Origin: Mesorhizobium amorphae
GTDB taxonomy: Bacteria > Pseudomonadota > Alphaproteobacteria > Rhizobiales > Rhizobiaceae
Direction of reading: 5' to 3'
DNA: 42,628 bases
Assembly (NCBI RefSeq): GCF_014843845.1
Contig: NZ_JHQS01000061.1
Location: forward strand, 377,501 to 420,128
The notes beneath the pieces are model-generated. The model did no database searches. It was not told the origin of the DNA and saw only the letters and a program-made list of their open reading frames with translations. Shown piece after piece: positions 11,752 through 20,203 of this stretch. The stretch's first letter is position 1, and each line of letters opens with the position of its first letter. A program made the translations under genes and the position numbers.

Positions 11752-12240
11752 GGGTGATCTCCCGGGAGAAGAAACTCTTGGGCGACTTCGAAAGACCACT
11801 TCTGGCTCTCGTCGGCCGACAGACTGAGCAACCATATGCTGGAATAGTCTTTGTCACCCCAGCCGTCAGGGGGTGATTTGGGCGGATCCGACGATCGAGC
11901 CCGCGAGGGCAGGGATCGATTCATGCTGCCAGCAGACAAGAACGGGTGAAGGCTGCTTGATGATATCCTCGGCGGCCTCGCTATCCTGCCCCTTTGAGTA
12001 ACGTGTATCCGGATCGACGAGCAGACGTTGCGCAAGCGGCGTGATCGTCTGAACCGGTCGCCGGCTTCGGCTGCCCGTCCCATCCTTCTTGATGACGCCC
12101 GATGCTACGAGAGCCTTCGGAACCCGCGGTGGCGCTGGCGGAGAAAGAAGAGCCCAGCCAGCGCGCCGGCGCGTTGCCAGCCACGAACCGTTAGCGACTT
12201 GTCGTCCTCTTGGCCGTAACGGCACGCTTCGCCACCCATC
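11748..12240 (-). pseudogene. Histidine phosphatase (phosphoglycerate mutase-like) pseudogene
   Basis: Homology to the histidine phosphatase family runs through three frames. It begins CRYGQEDDKSLTVRGWQRAG near 12240-12160, where the family has RHGE..DDKSLT. It shifts to SRRPVQTITPLAQRLL and then PVLVCWQHESIPALAGSI near 12070-11890 (second catalytic His). It shifts again to WGDKDYSSIWLL and stops at 11748. The first His of RHG appears replaced by Tyr. At least two frameshifts and a lost N-terminus make it non-functional. Its 5' side abuts an IS91-type remnant, probably the cause of truncation. Confidence 0.65.
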
Positions 12241-12244
12241 TTCT

Positions 12245-12440
12245 GGAGCGCAAAGTCGATATCCGCTTTAGCAACGGCGCGAGTGCTGACGCGAAGGCGG
12301 GTCGATCCACAAGCTCGGTGAGATCGCCGAAGAACGCGAGACGGCCGGCGGCGTGGAGGGTGGCGAGCCGATCGAGGAACAGCCTGCGGAACAGGCGCGA
12401 GAGTACCCGCACAGGCAGGAAGAAGCCGGGCTTGCAGGCT
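12245..12440 (-). pseudogene. IS91-type transposase remnant
   Basis: A roughly 65-residue fragment on the minus strand, CKPGFFLPVRVLSRLFRRLF ... GRLAFFGD ... FASALAPL, matches the middle-to-late part of IS91/IS801-family rolling-circle transposases from memory of the family. Both ends are missing. Flanked by the phosphatase remnant and an ISNCY-type remnant, so it is part of a multi-layer scar. Confidence 0.6.
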
Positions 12441-12549
12441 GGCGTGCGCGCCGCCAACATCGCCAGACTGCGCACCCTGATCAGCAAGCCGGAAGTGTGC
12501 AAAGTAAAGCCGGCGAAGTCGAGAGCGAAGATGAACCATCAGCCAAGGC

Positions 12550-12970
12550 GGCGCTGCAACGCCTGGGCATCGAGCATATAGCGGCTTATTCGCCCGAGGC
12601 GAGGGGCCGTTCGGAGCGTGCCTTTTCCACGCTGCAGGAACGGCTGCCTAAGGAACTAACGTTGGCCGGTATCGCCGGCATCGACGCGGCCACCACTTCA
12701 TCGCCGAGACCTATCTTCCAGCCCACAAATGCTCACCTCTCGAAGCTGCCCGAGGTCGCCGACAGCGCCTTCGTCGCCGCCGATCCGCATCAGCTGGCCG
12801 AGATCCTGTGCATCGAGGAGGAGCGCATCGTCGGTCGCGACAACACTGGACGGCTCAGGTTGCAGTTGCCGCCAAGCCCGATCCGCCATCACTTCGTCAA
12901 GGCCACCGTAAAGGTGCGCCAATACCCCAACGGCAAAAGCGCGGTTGCCCTTTGGTTCTACTGTGCATAG
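12550..12970 (+). pseudogene. ISNCY (IS1202-type) transposase C-terminal remnant
   Basis: The plus-strand stretch begins ALQRLGIEHIAAYSPEARGR and continues SERAFSTLQERLPKEL, the conserved integrase-core end of ISNCY-type transposases, with the RGRSER motif. A short out-of-frame patch near 12690-12760 interrupts it. The tail ILCIEEERIVGRDN ... VKATVKVRQYPNGKSAVALW is also family-typical. The N-terminal two thirds are absent. It ends 42 bp before the membrane operon, so that operon's promoter may lie in this remnant. Confidence 0.7.
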
Positions 12971-13012
12971 AAAGCATTCTGCCGGCGGGCGAAAAGTTGG
13001 GGTATTAGGGGC

Positions 13013-14452
13013 GTGGGCTCTAAATTCGAAAAGCTAAACAGGCTGCGCGAATCTCTGCGCGAATCCAACCATGATTTCCGAGCGAGCACCCAGCTGTTCG
13101 GCAGCTTGGATGTCGCCAAGATTGATCGCGATATGGATCTCGCTGGTCGCGGGAAGGAGCGTGGTGAGGGGAACCAGCCCCCGAAGAGCGCTAAGAATCT
13201 CGACGATGTCGAACATGCCATCATCGAACGCGTTGAGGACGAGAAAAAGGCTTCATATCATACTCTTGAGGACAGCCTGCAGCTTCTTGGCGGACGTCTT
13301 GCCGGCCTCGATTTCGAAGAACAATTCGGCCTAATCCGTCAGGCGAATGCGGCCAGCGTGTCGGACTTCAAAGCTTCGGTTGCGGTCGGACTGGATGAAC
13401 TCCATGGAATGAGGAGGGCTCTTAACGACGCTGAGAAAGAGCACGCCTGGTTTAAGGAGAAGCACGGCCTGGTTCGCGCCGCGCGGGTTCAGCACGGCGC
13501 GGCTCATCTTTTACGGCTCTCTCTGCTGTTGTTCCTATTTCTCATCGAGACAGCGATGAACGGCAGCTTCCTTGCCAAGGGAAACGAGCAGGGGTTCTTT
13601 GGAGGCATCCTAGAGGCCGCGGCATTCTCCTTCATCAACATCGGCGCCGCTTTGCTCCTCGCGGTTTTCTGCGCTCGCCTAGTCACCCACCGGTCGATCT
13701 TTGGAAAGCTGGTAGGGATCGCTTCGGTCGTTGTGTATGTCGGCCTCGCCGTGACCATAAATCTGGCCCTGGCGCACTATCGCGAGGTGAGTGGCTCGCT
13801 CGCCGATGGTGCCGGTACAGAGGTCATCCGCAACATGCTCGCCAATCCAGCGGGCCTCACGGATGTGAAGTCGTGGCTATTGTTTGGGATCGGCCTTATG
13901 TTTTCGATTTTCGCATTTATCGACGGCTGGTTCGTGTTCGACCCTTATCCGGGTTACGCGGGCGTTGAAAATCGCTTGGTCGCTAGGCGAGAGGACTACA
14001 TCGACCGCAAGAAGGAGTTAATCGAAGAACTGCAAGACGTTCGCGACGACCACAATGAAAAGGTCGAGGACATCGTCAGGGAACTCGGCAGTCGTCGCAG
14101 GGAGCATCGCGCGATCGTCGATCATCGGTCGAGGCTTCTGGCGCTTTTTGCGCAGCATCAGGACCAATTGGAGAGAGCCTGTAACCAGCTTCTCTCGAAA
14201 TACAGAGAAGCCAACGTCCAGGCCAGAACGGAGCCTGCGCCCAAGCATTTCGGGGCGCCTTACAAACTCGATCGCATCAAGCCCCATGTCTCGGGCGACG
14301 GGGAGTGGAGCGAGGGAGACGTTGGCGCCTCGATCTGCGAGGCGCAGAAGGAGCTCAACGTTCAGGTCCGCCTAATTGGCCAGGAATGCGAGCGGGGAAT
14401 TGAGCAGTACCGCGACCTCGATAAGCTTCATCCGGACAGCGTGAATGGCTAG
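13013..14452 (+). CDS. Four-TM coiled-coil membrane protein, first gene of the channel operon
   Basis: A 479-residue protein I do not recognise. The N-terminal ~160 residues are charged and largely helical (coiled coil likely near 55-155). Four predicted membrane helices follow at about 165-185, 200-222, 232-252 and 288-308. A second long charged coiled-coil region begins about 325 and includes a run of Glu/Asp/Lys heptads. The start is a GTG at 13013 with G-rich sequence just upstream; an alternative downstream start cannot be excluded. Its stop overlaps the next gene by 8 bp, so translation is coupled. As first gene of an operon with MotA-like and OmpA-like proteins, it may be a membrane scaffold or sensor; this is inference from context. 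Confidence 0.8.
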   Translation: MGSKFEKLNRLRESLRESNHDFRASTQLFGSLDVAKIDRDMDLAGRGKERGEGNQPPKSAKNLDDVEHAIIERVEDEKKASYHTLEDSLQLLGGRLAGLDFEEQFGLIRQANAASVSDFKASVAVGLDELHGMRRALNDAEKEHAWFKEKHGLVRAARVQHGAAHLLRLSLLLFLFLIETAMNGSFLAKGNEQGFFGGILEAAAFSFINIGAALLLAVFCARLVTHRSIFGKLVGIASVVVYVGLAVTINLALAHYREVSGSLADGAGTEVIRNMLANPAGLTDVKSWLLFGIGLMFSIFAFIDGWFVFDPYPGYAGVENRLVARREDYIDRKKELIEELQDVRDDHNEKVEDIVRELGSRRREHRAIVDHRSRLLALFAQHQDQLERACNQLLSKYREANVQARTEPAPKHFGAPYKLDRIKPHVSGDGEWSEGDVGASICEAQKELNVQVRLIGQECERGIEQYRDLDKLHPDSVNG

Positions 14453-15263
14453 GCGGTCTCGCAGGCGGAAGAAGGGCCATGCGAGCACGATCGTCGCGGC
14501 TGTCGCCCTTGGGGTGCTATCGGTTGCGATGTTGACCGGCTTTGGTTGGATGTGGTCGCGATCTGACAAGGGGCAGATCGACGCCATTACGAATTGCCCG
14601 TTGGACGGCCCAGTCAGTCTCACGGCGGTTCTAATCGACGCCACTGATCCGATTTCGGCAACGACTATGGCCGATCTGAAGAACGAGTTCCGCAAGACTA
14701 TCGGGCGGGTCGAGCCGGGCGGCTATGTGAGAATTTATACCCTTAACTCGGCCCCCGGCGATCTGACCGTGATGTTCGATGGATGCAATCCGGGTGATGG
14801 GTCGACGGTGGATAGTTGGACCAACAATCCGGCGCGGCGTCAAAAGAAGTGGGAAAACGCCTTCGGCGATCCTTTGAACAAGCTTCCTGACGAAATTCCG
14901 AACGCTGACTCCGCGAGCCAGTCTCCGATCATGGCCGGCATCCAGAAAATCAAATTGTCGCTCTTCGATAGCAGCTTGGCGAAACAGGGTAGCGCAAAGC
15001 GATTGGTGGTCGCCTCAGACATGATAGAGCATACGGCGCTTTATTCGCAGTACCGGTCGGGGCTCGATTACAAGAAATACCTCAATAGCGCCGCCGATCG
15101 GACCTACGGCACGTCGCTTGATGGGGTGGACGTAACAATTCTCTATATCGACCGGACAAAGAAGCCATTTCAGTCCCTCGATCATGCCGAGTTCTGGACG
15201 CAATGGGTCCAGAACCATCATGGCGAGTTCGAAAAGCTGGTTGGCTTAGAGGGGTTAAACTGA
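14445..15263 (+). CDS. Membrane-anchored periplasmic protein with vWA-like fold
   Basis: A 272-residue protein with a basic N-terminus (ARRSRRRKKG), one membrane helix at about 13-37, and a periplasmic domain. The domain resembles a von Willebrand A fold: a hydrophobic strand ending in an acidic loop, LTAVLIDATDPIS near 59-71 (compare the DxSxS MIDAS motif), a later strand VVASDMIEH near 187-195, and VTILYIDR further on. The MIDAS is only partly conserved, so metal binding is uncertain. Two cysteines near 48 and 104 could pair. ATG at 14445 overlaps the previous gene by 8 bp; its stop overlaps the next start as TGATG. Probably a periplasmic partner of the channel proteins. Confidence 0.8.
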   Translation: MARRSRRRKKGHASTIVAAVALGVLSVAMLTGFGWMWSRSDKGQIDAITNCPLDGPVSLTAVLIDATDPISATTMADLKNEFRKTIGRVEPGGYVRIYTLNSAPGDLTVMFDGCNPGDGSTVDSWTNNPARRQKKWENAFGDPLNKLPDEIPNADSASQSPIMAGIQKIKLSLFDSSLAKQGSAKRLVVASDMIEHTALYSQYRSGLDYKKYLNSAADRTYGTSLDGVDVTILYIDRTKKPFQSLDHAEFWTQWVQNHHGEFEKLVGLEGLN

Positions 15264-16576
15264 TGGCTAGGAAGCGTGACAACGCCCTGTTGGGCCATCT
15301 AGGCTTTCCTCTTGTCGTCTTTGCGGTGCTGACCCTGGGCGGCTGTGTGTTCATCGCCGTCGCGAAGTTTTGGGGTGTCAACCCGATTGTGGCGGCGGGT
15401 GCACCAGTCTGCCTGATGTTCTTCTATCTCGGCGTTTCGGTTTTCACGGGGAAGCTGCGGCTTCACGATGAGCAAACCGGTGACAATCTCTACTACATGG
15501 GCTTCCTGTTCACCCTGACGAGCCTCGGGGTCTCGTTGTTTCAGTTCGGATCTGAAGGCTCAACTGAGACCATCGTTAGGAACTTCGGCATCGCGGTTGC
15601 GTCGACGATCACCGGTATTGCGCTCAGAATTTTCTACAATCAGATGCGCCGCGACCCTGCGGATATTGAACGGACGGCTAGGCACGAACTCGCCGATATG
15701 ACACGGCGTGTCAGAGCCGAGATGGAAAGCGTGACCAGGGAATTTGCCGACTTTCGCCGCGTCAGCCATCAAATGCTAGAAGAAGGCTTCGCGGAGATTG
15801 CCGTTCAGGCCGAGCGCAACGGCGAGCATATTAGATCCGCCCTGGACAAGATCGCGATGGAATCGATCAAGCCGGTCCAGGAGGCGTCAGCCAAACTTAG
15901 CGACGCGCTCAAAGACAATTTCGGGCAGGTCGAAAGTCAATTCTCGTCGATTGCGCAACGTGTCGAGGCTGCCGCGGATTTGCTCGACAAAGCCAACGGC
16001 TCGATGTCCTCGTCGGTCAGTAGGCTCGGCGAACAAGCTGACACCGTGGCCACGAAGCTGGAGAAAGTTGTCGTTCCGGACGAGGTGCTGAAGAACGATC
16101 TGGCACCGATGGTGAAGCTCCTCGGCAGCGCTGTCGCGCAATATGCGGTGAAAACCGAGACGGCCTCGCAGGAGCAGCAAGCGCGTATGACCGGTCTTGC
16201 CGATGCAGTGGCGAAGGTCGCAAGTGGCGTGGAGCGGGCGGCAGCCGCGGCAGAAAAGACTGCAGAAACTGTTCAAGCGCAGCAGCGCTTGACCGAGGCG
16301 CTTGCGGCGGTGGTCCAAAAGCAAAGTAGGGACACGAGCGAACTCGTTGCAACGCTTGCGGAAAACAGTCTTCAGGTCGTTCGCACGAACCATCCCGCCA
16401 ACGGCGCGATAGTAATCGATCCAGCACGAGAGGTGACACCTGCCACCAGTGTTGGTGAAGAGGCGACAATCAAGATTTCCGACGGCGCGCAAGGCGATTC
16501 CTTCCAAACCTTGAGCGGGGCGCCGCAGGCAGAGAAGGTTGATCCTCCGAGAAGAACAAGCTGGTGGGGTAGGTGA
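15263..16576 (+). CDS. MotA/TolQ/ExbB-like proton-channel protein with long cytoplasmic tail
   Basis: A 437-residue inner-membrane protein. Predicted helices lie at about 14-35, 41-62, 76-94 and 103-122. The last two carry the MotA/ExbB-like pattern of small and hydroxyl residues (MGFLFTLTSLGVSLF, then IAVASTITGIALRIF). A long coiled-coil tail (about 130-370) follows, rich in Glu/Ala/Lys heptads, as in ZorA, whose tail projects into the cytoplasm. I chose ATG 15263 (MARKRDNALL), which overlaps the upstream stop as TGATG and has AGAGGGG upstream. The frame is open further 5' to 15203. The next gene encodes an OmpA-like partner with a 4-bp overlap. Assignment rests on architecture and neighbour, not a close match. 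Confidence 0.75.
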   Translation: MARKRDNALLGHLGFPLVVFAVLTLGGCVFIAVAKFWGVNPIVAAGAPVCLMFFYLGVSVFTGKLRLHDEQTGDNLYYMGFLFTLTSLGVSLFQFGSEGSTETIVRNFGIAVASTITGIALRIFYNQMRRDPADIERTARHELADMTRRVRAEMESVTREFADFRRVSHQMLEEGFAEIAVQAERNGEHIRSALDKIAMESIKPVQEASAKLSDALKDNFGQVESQFSSIAQRVEAAADLLDKANGSMSSSVSRLGEQADTVATKLEKVVVPDEVLKNDLAPMVKLLGSAVAQYAVKTETASQEQQARMTGLADAVAKVASGVERAAAAAEKTAETVQAQQRLTEALAAVVQKQSRDTSELVATLAENSLQVVRTNHPANGAIVIDPAREVTPATSVGEEATIKISDGAQGDSFQTLSGAPQAEKVDPPRRTSWWGR

Positions 16577-17619
16577 GCGAGGTCGGCGGAACAGCAGTCG
16601 CTTTCGAGCGCAAGGGGTACGGCCGCGGCCTGATCCTTGGCCTGACTATGGCCGAGACCATGCTGCTTCTGGTGTTTTGCCTTCTGCTTGCCGCCGGCGC
16701 AATCATCGCCAAGAAGGAGAAACAGGTTGCGGAGGCACAGAAGCTTGCCCAATCCCTTAGGGAGGAAGCTCGGAAGCTCGACGAGGAAAACAAGCGGCTG
16801 CTTGCTCAACTGAATGCAATGGCCAAAGCCGCGACTGGACGCAACCTGCCTGACCAGGAATGGCGTGAATTGGTCCTGGCCAAAGACGCTATCGAAACGA
16901 TCACAAAGGCTGGGCTTTCGGTCGAAGAAGTGGTGAAAAAGGTCCCGGTCACCAAAGTCCTTTCTCAGAACGATGTCGACGTCGATCAAGCCAAGGCGAT
17001 GATCGAGCACATGAAGGTGCTGAAGGAGTTTGGCTATGTTGGCACGGCCAAGACCTCCAAGGACCTTTCAGATGCGCTGAAGAAGGCAGACGAGCCTGCC
17101 GCAGCTGCCAAGCACGATTGGCCGCCGATCATCAGTCTCAGCGAACTCGATGGCTATAATTTCGATACCGGAAGCGCGGAGCTTTCCGATCGCTTTAGGA
17201 CGAGGCTGCGCGATCTGTCGAAGACGATTGCGGGCATTGCAACGTCATACGGCGTCGATGTCATCGAGGTGATTGGACACACGGACGAGCAGGCGATGTC
17301 CGGTCAGTCATCGAACATGGACAAAGGTCTCCAACCGGTCCTGGCCCGCAAGGTCGAGGTTGGCACGCTTCATCCAGCCGACAACGCTGGCCTTGGGCTG
17401 GCACGAGCAATCTCGGTCACGAGTATACTTCGCGATATGCCCGAACTGAAAGGGTTCACCATCCTGCCGATGTCGGGTGGTCAGCTGATATTGCCTGGCG
17501 ACCATCTGACCGACGGAGCGCAGGCTGGCGACGTGAAGGCGAGAAGGCGAATAGAAATTAGGGTGAGACAGCGCTCCCGCGAGACGGACCTCGCGCCGGC
17601 TGGGGGACCGAAGTCATGA
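16573..17619 (+). CDS. OmpA/MotB-like peptidoglycan-binding membrane protein (ZorB-like)
   Basis: A 348-residue protein with one N-terminal membrane helix (about 20-43), a charged coiled coil (about 45-85), a linker, and an OmpA-like domain (about 190-345). OmpA motifs are YNFDTGSAELS near 195, GHTDEQ near 235, NAGLGLARAISV near 276 and RRRIEIRVR near 324. The acidic Glu28 at the start of the helix (TMAETMLL) sits where MotB/ZorB carry their proton-binding Asp. GTG start at 16573 overlaps the previous stop (GTGA). Together with the upstream channel protein it would form an ion-driven unit anchored to the cell wall. Confidence 0.85.
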   Translation: MSEVGGTAVAFERKGYGRGLILGLTMAETMLLLVFCLLLAAGAIIAKKEKQVAEAQKLAQSLREEARKLDEENKRLLAQLNAMAKAATGRNLPDQEWRELVLAKDAIETITKAGLSVEEVVKKVPVTKVLSQNDVDVDQAKAMIEHMKVLKEFGYVGTAKTSKDLSDALKKADEPAAAAKHDWPPIISLSELDGYNFDTGSAELSDRFRTRLRDLSKTIAGIATSYGVDVIEVIGHTDEQAMSGQSSNMDKGLQPVLARKVEVGTLHPADNAGLGLARAISVTSILRDMPELKGFTILPMSGGQLILPGDHLTDGAQAGDVKARRRIEIRVRQRSRETDLAPAGGPKS

Positions 17620-17676
17620 GCGGGAAAAGAATGCTGGTGACTTAGCTCACAGCAATTGAGTTGGGGAACTCGAGGG

Positions 17677-18834
17677 ATGGGGTTTTACGTTCGAAAATCG
17701 ATCAGCGCCGGACCGTTCCGGTTCAACTTTTCGTCGGGCGGGGTTGGCGTCTCTGTTGGCGTAAAGGGCCTTCGGATCGGCACGGGTCCGCGAGGCCATT
17801 ATATCCATGCGGGTGTTGGCGGACTCTATTATCGCGGCACGCTCGGGAAAGCCGGCGCGAAGAAAATTGCCCGACAGCAAGCACCCCAAACGCTTCAAGC
17901 ACAGCCGCAACCGCCAGCGCCGGAATACGTCGCCGATGGCGTCGTGATGAGAGAGATCGAGTCCGGCGATGTGATGGACATGCGGGATGAGACGTTTGCC
18001 AATGTGCTCGATGAAATCAATGCCAGGCAATCGCAGACGCGGCTTTCGGTAGCGCTCGCGGTTCTGTTCGGGATAGCAGGCTTCCTCGTGGGAACGAAGC
18101 TCGGAGGTGCCGCACCGGTGTTGGGTATCGCTGCATTTCTACCGGGTATGCTGATCGGCAAATGGTTCGACGGTTATCGCCGGGTTAGCGTGCTCTATTA
18201 CGATCTGGAGCAAGATGCCGAGGCTGCCTATGGCAGACTGGTTGCCGCGTTCGAAACGCTCACTGGTTGCGCAGGAAGGTGGCATGTTGCGGCAGGGGGC
18301 AAGATCGAGGATCTGACGACTTGGAAGCGCAACGCCGGGGCCAGCATGCTTGTCGACAAAAAGCCCACGACACTTGAGAGCTCTTTGCCGAAAGTTGTTC
18401 GCAGCAACGTTACACCGCCTTCGATCCACGTGGGTCGGCAAGTGCTATACTTCATGCCAGATCTGGTCCTCGTGAAAGACGGAAACCGGTATGGCGCTAT
18501 CGGCTATGGCGACCTTCGGACGCAATTCGCGCCAAGCAATTTCATCGAGACCGGCCAAGTGCCATCCGACGCTCAGGTTGTTGGTCATACCTGGGCGCAT
18601 CCTAACAAAAGCGGCGGCCCGGACAGGCGGTTCAAAAACAATCGGCAGATTCCCATCTGCCGATATGAGGCATTGCGGCTATCGAGCGCGAGCGGGTTGA
18701 ATGAACTGGTTGAGTTTTCGAAAACGGATGTCAGTCAGCCATTCTGCCAGGCGATATCGGCGCTCGCCCAAGTGCACGGGGTCCGATCGTCAACGCATTC
18801 GGCGGGACAACTTAGCCTAACAAGTAGATTCTGA
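17677..18834 (+). CDS. DUF4236-domain membrane protein
   Basis: A 385-residue protein. The first ~55 residues are a DUF4236 domain (MGFYVRKSISAGPFRFNFSS, then a Gly-rich VGVSVGVKGLRIGTGPRGHY). Around 125-165 are two membrane helices (LSVALAVLFGIAGFLVGTKL and VLGIAAFLPGMLIG). A C-terminal soluble domain of about 215 residues is not recognised. DUF4236 proteins are of unknown function. I chose ATG 17677 because it matches the family N-terminus; the frame opens at a TTG at 17656. It follows the OmpA-like gene by 57 bp on the same strand and is probably in the same transcript. Confidence 0.85.
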   Translation: MGFYVRKSISAGPFRFNFSSGGVGVSVGVKGLRIGTGPRGHYIHAGVGGLYYRGTLGKAGAKKIARQQAPQTLQAQPQPPAPEYVADGVVMREIESGDVMDMRDETFANVLDEINARQSQTRLSVALAVLFGIAGFLVGTKLGGAAPVLGIAAFLPGMLIGKWFDGYRRVSVLYYDLEQDAEAAYGRLVAAFETLTGCAGRWHVAAGGKIEDLTTWKRNAGASMLVDKKPTTLESSLPKVVRSNVTPPSIHVGRQVLYFMPDLVLVKDGNRYGAIGYGDLRTQFAPSNFIETGQVPSDAQVVGHTWAHPNKSGGPDRRFKNNRQIPICRYEALRLSSASGLNELVEFSKTDVSQPFCQAISALAQVHGVRSSTHSAGQLSLTSRF

Positions 18835-18885
18835 ATGAGCAGAGGCTCAACCTGGGGTGAGGAACCCGGTCAGCACTTTGCCGGA

Positions 18886-19719
18886 TCAGCAGAGGCCCTC
18901 GCAAGGTATCCCATCGCCATCCCGGTCGAGCTTGCTTCCCCATGAGCAGTTGTTCAGGTACCAATGCGCTTCCTCGCATGAGGAAATCTGAGAGCAATAG
19001 CGTCGAGGCTGGCATGAGTAGCTCTGCGCTATCTGACCATGGGTGATCAGACCGAGTTTATGGTTCGTTGAAGGCTTTGGATCGTCAGAATGACCAGAGC
19101 GCCAATCCCATGGCGCTTCGAATTCACCAGTCCACAGTCCGACCTTGGCAGCTTTCGCTTGCGCCTGCTGTCGCGCGTAGGCGCCGTTGCTGTATCGAGG
19201 CCAATCTAGAGCTTGACCATGTTCTACCATCCAGGAGGCGACGCTGGCGCCATCGGCGCGGCGACAATCGCCGACGAAGCGGTGATACCTATCCCATGTC
19301 ACGAAGGTGCACTGCACCGGACGAGACGCGGCCAAGAAGGTGTCCAGGGCCTCGGCCGATCGACGCCCGCAGGGATAATCCACACCATTGGCACCTTTGC
19401 AGAGCTGACGACTTTCAGGCGCATCGATACCGTTGAAACGGATGCGTTGACCATGCACCTCGATGGTATCCCCATCCACGACCGAAGCCGTCCCCATGAT
19501 GGCCGGTGGGTTTGCAGCAGTCCAGTTGGTTATGACTTTGCCAAGTTCGTTGTGGCTGCCTCCCGTTAGTGAAAAAGCGGCGTACGCTGATGCAGCCAGG
19601 CCAGCGATTGCTAAGGATATGATGGCAATGGCTCCGCTACCGGAAACGCGGCCAAAAGAGCTTTGCCGCCCGCGCCTTGGGCGCGTCCGGCGTCGGTGGG
19701 ATTGCCGATCGCTCTTCAA
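18886..19719 (-). CDS. Membrane-anchored thermonuclease (SNase) with Excalibur domain
   Basis: A 277-residue protein. A basic N-terminus and one membrane helix (about 28-49) are followed by a staphylococcal-nuclease-like domain at about 76-205. Active-site motifs are VVDGDTIEV (Asp82, Asp84), IRFNGIDAPE (Arg94, Glu102) and YHRFVGDC. The C-terminus (about 235-277) is Cys-rich and ends DRDGDGIPCEGLC, the calcium-binding Excalibur motif. It should act in the periplasm or outside, degrading incoming or extracellular DNA/RNA. It is convergent with the DUF4236 gene and may be an independent cargo gene. Confidence 0.88.
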   Translation of the reverse strand: MKSDRQSHRRRTRPRRGRQSSFGRVSGSGAIAIISLAIAGLAASAYAAFSLTGGSHNELGKVITNWTAANPPAIMGTASVVDGDTIEVHGQRIRFNGIDAPESRQLCKGANGVDYPCGRRSAEALDTFLAASRPVQCTFVTWDRYHRFVGDCRRADGASVASWMVEHGQALDWPRYSNGAYARQQAQAKAAKVGLWTGEFEAPWDWRSGHSDDPKPSTNHKLGLITHGQIAQSYSCQPRRYCSQISSCEEAHWYLNNCSWGSKLDRDGDGIPCEGLC

Positions 19720-19755
19720 TTGCTAACTCTCAACGCGAGAAAAAACGAGACAGAC

Positions 19756-20203
19756 CTACCGTGCCTTTCCTCTTTTAGCCGGTGCCTTTTTTGCTGTTGC
19801 TGCCTTGCGCCCGAGACCCATCGATTTGGCGAGATTGGATCGGCTTGCCGAACAGTTGGGAGCGACCATCGGATAGTCATGCGGCAGTCCCCATTTTTGC
19901 CGGTACTCGTCGGGAGTTAGACCGCAATAGGTGGTCAGATGTCGCTTGAGCGACCTGAATTTCTTTCCATCCTCGAGGCAGACGATGTAGTCGGGCGTCA
20001 CCGATCGCTTGGGGTTAACCGCAGGGAAACCTGTGCGGGCTAGCTTCTACAGGCTGATCAATTCGCGCCAATGACGAATCCACACTCTCTATGAGATACG
20101 GCAGCGACGACACAGGGACAGCATCTTTGCTGACATAAGCTGAAACAATGTCGGCGGTGAGCTCGATGATCGATCCTAAGTGGTTATGAGGTTCGTTGGC
20201 CAA
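19756..20203 (-). pseudogene. mucR: MucR/Ros-family zinc-finger regulator, frameshifted
   Basis: The N-terminal half is read from a TTG at 20203 (GGAG 7 bp upstream; MANEPHNHLGSIIELTADIV ... SLPYLIESVDSSLARI). The C-terminal half is in another frame (PKRSVTPDYIVCLEDGKKF ... SLKRHLTTYCGLTPDEYRQK, then GLPHDYPMVAP). The two join perfectly if one base is removed from the GGG at 20024-20026, giving ...RFPAVNPKRSVTPDY... In this state the first frame stops at 20015 and the finger would need a new start near 20001. MucR proteins are about 140 residues and act as H-NS-like or repressor proteins in Hyphomicrobiales. One extra base could be a real mutation or an assembly error. Confidence 0.8.

Noticed and set aside
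13013..17619. Calling the membrane operon Zorya outright
   Set aside because: No ZorC, ZorD or ZorE is seen nearby and the channel protein is only architecturally similar to ZorA; a ZorAB-like label is as far as the sequence supports.
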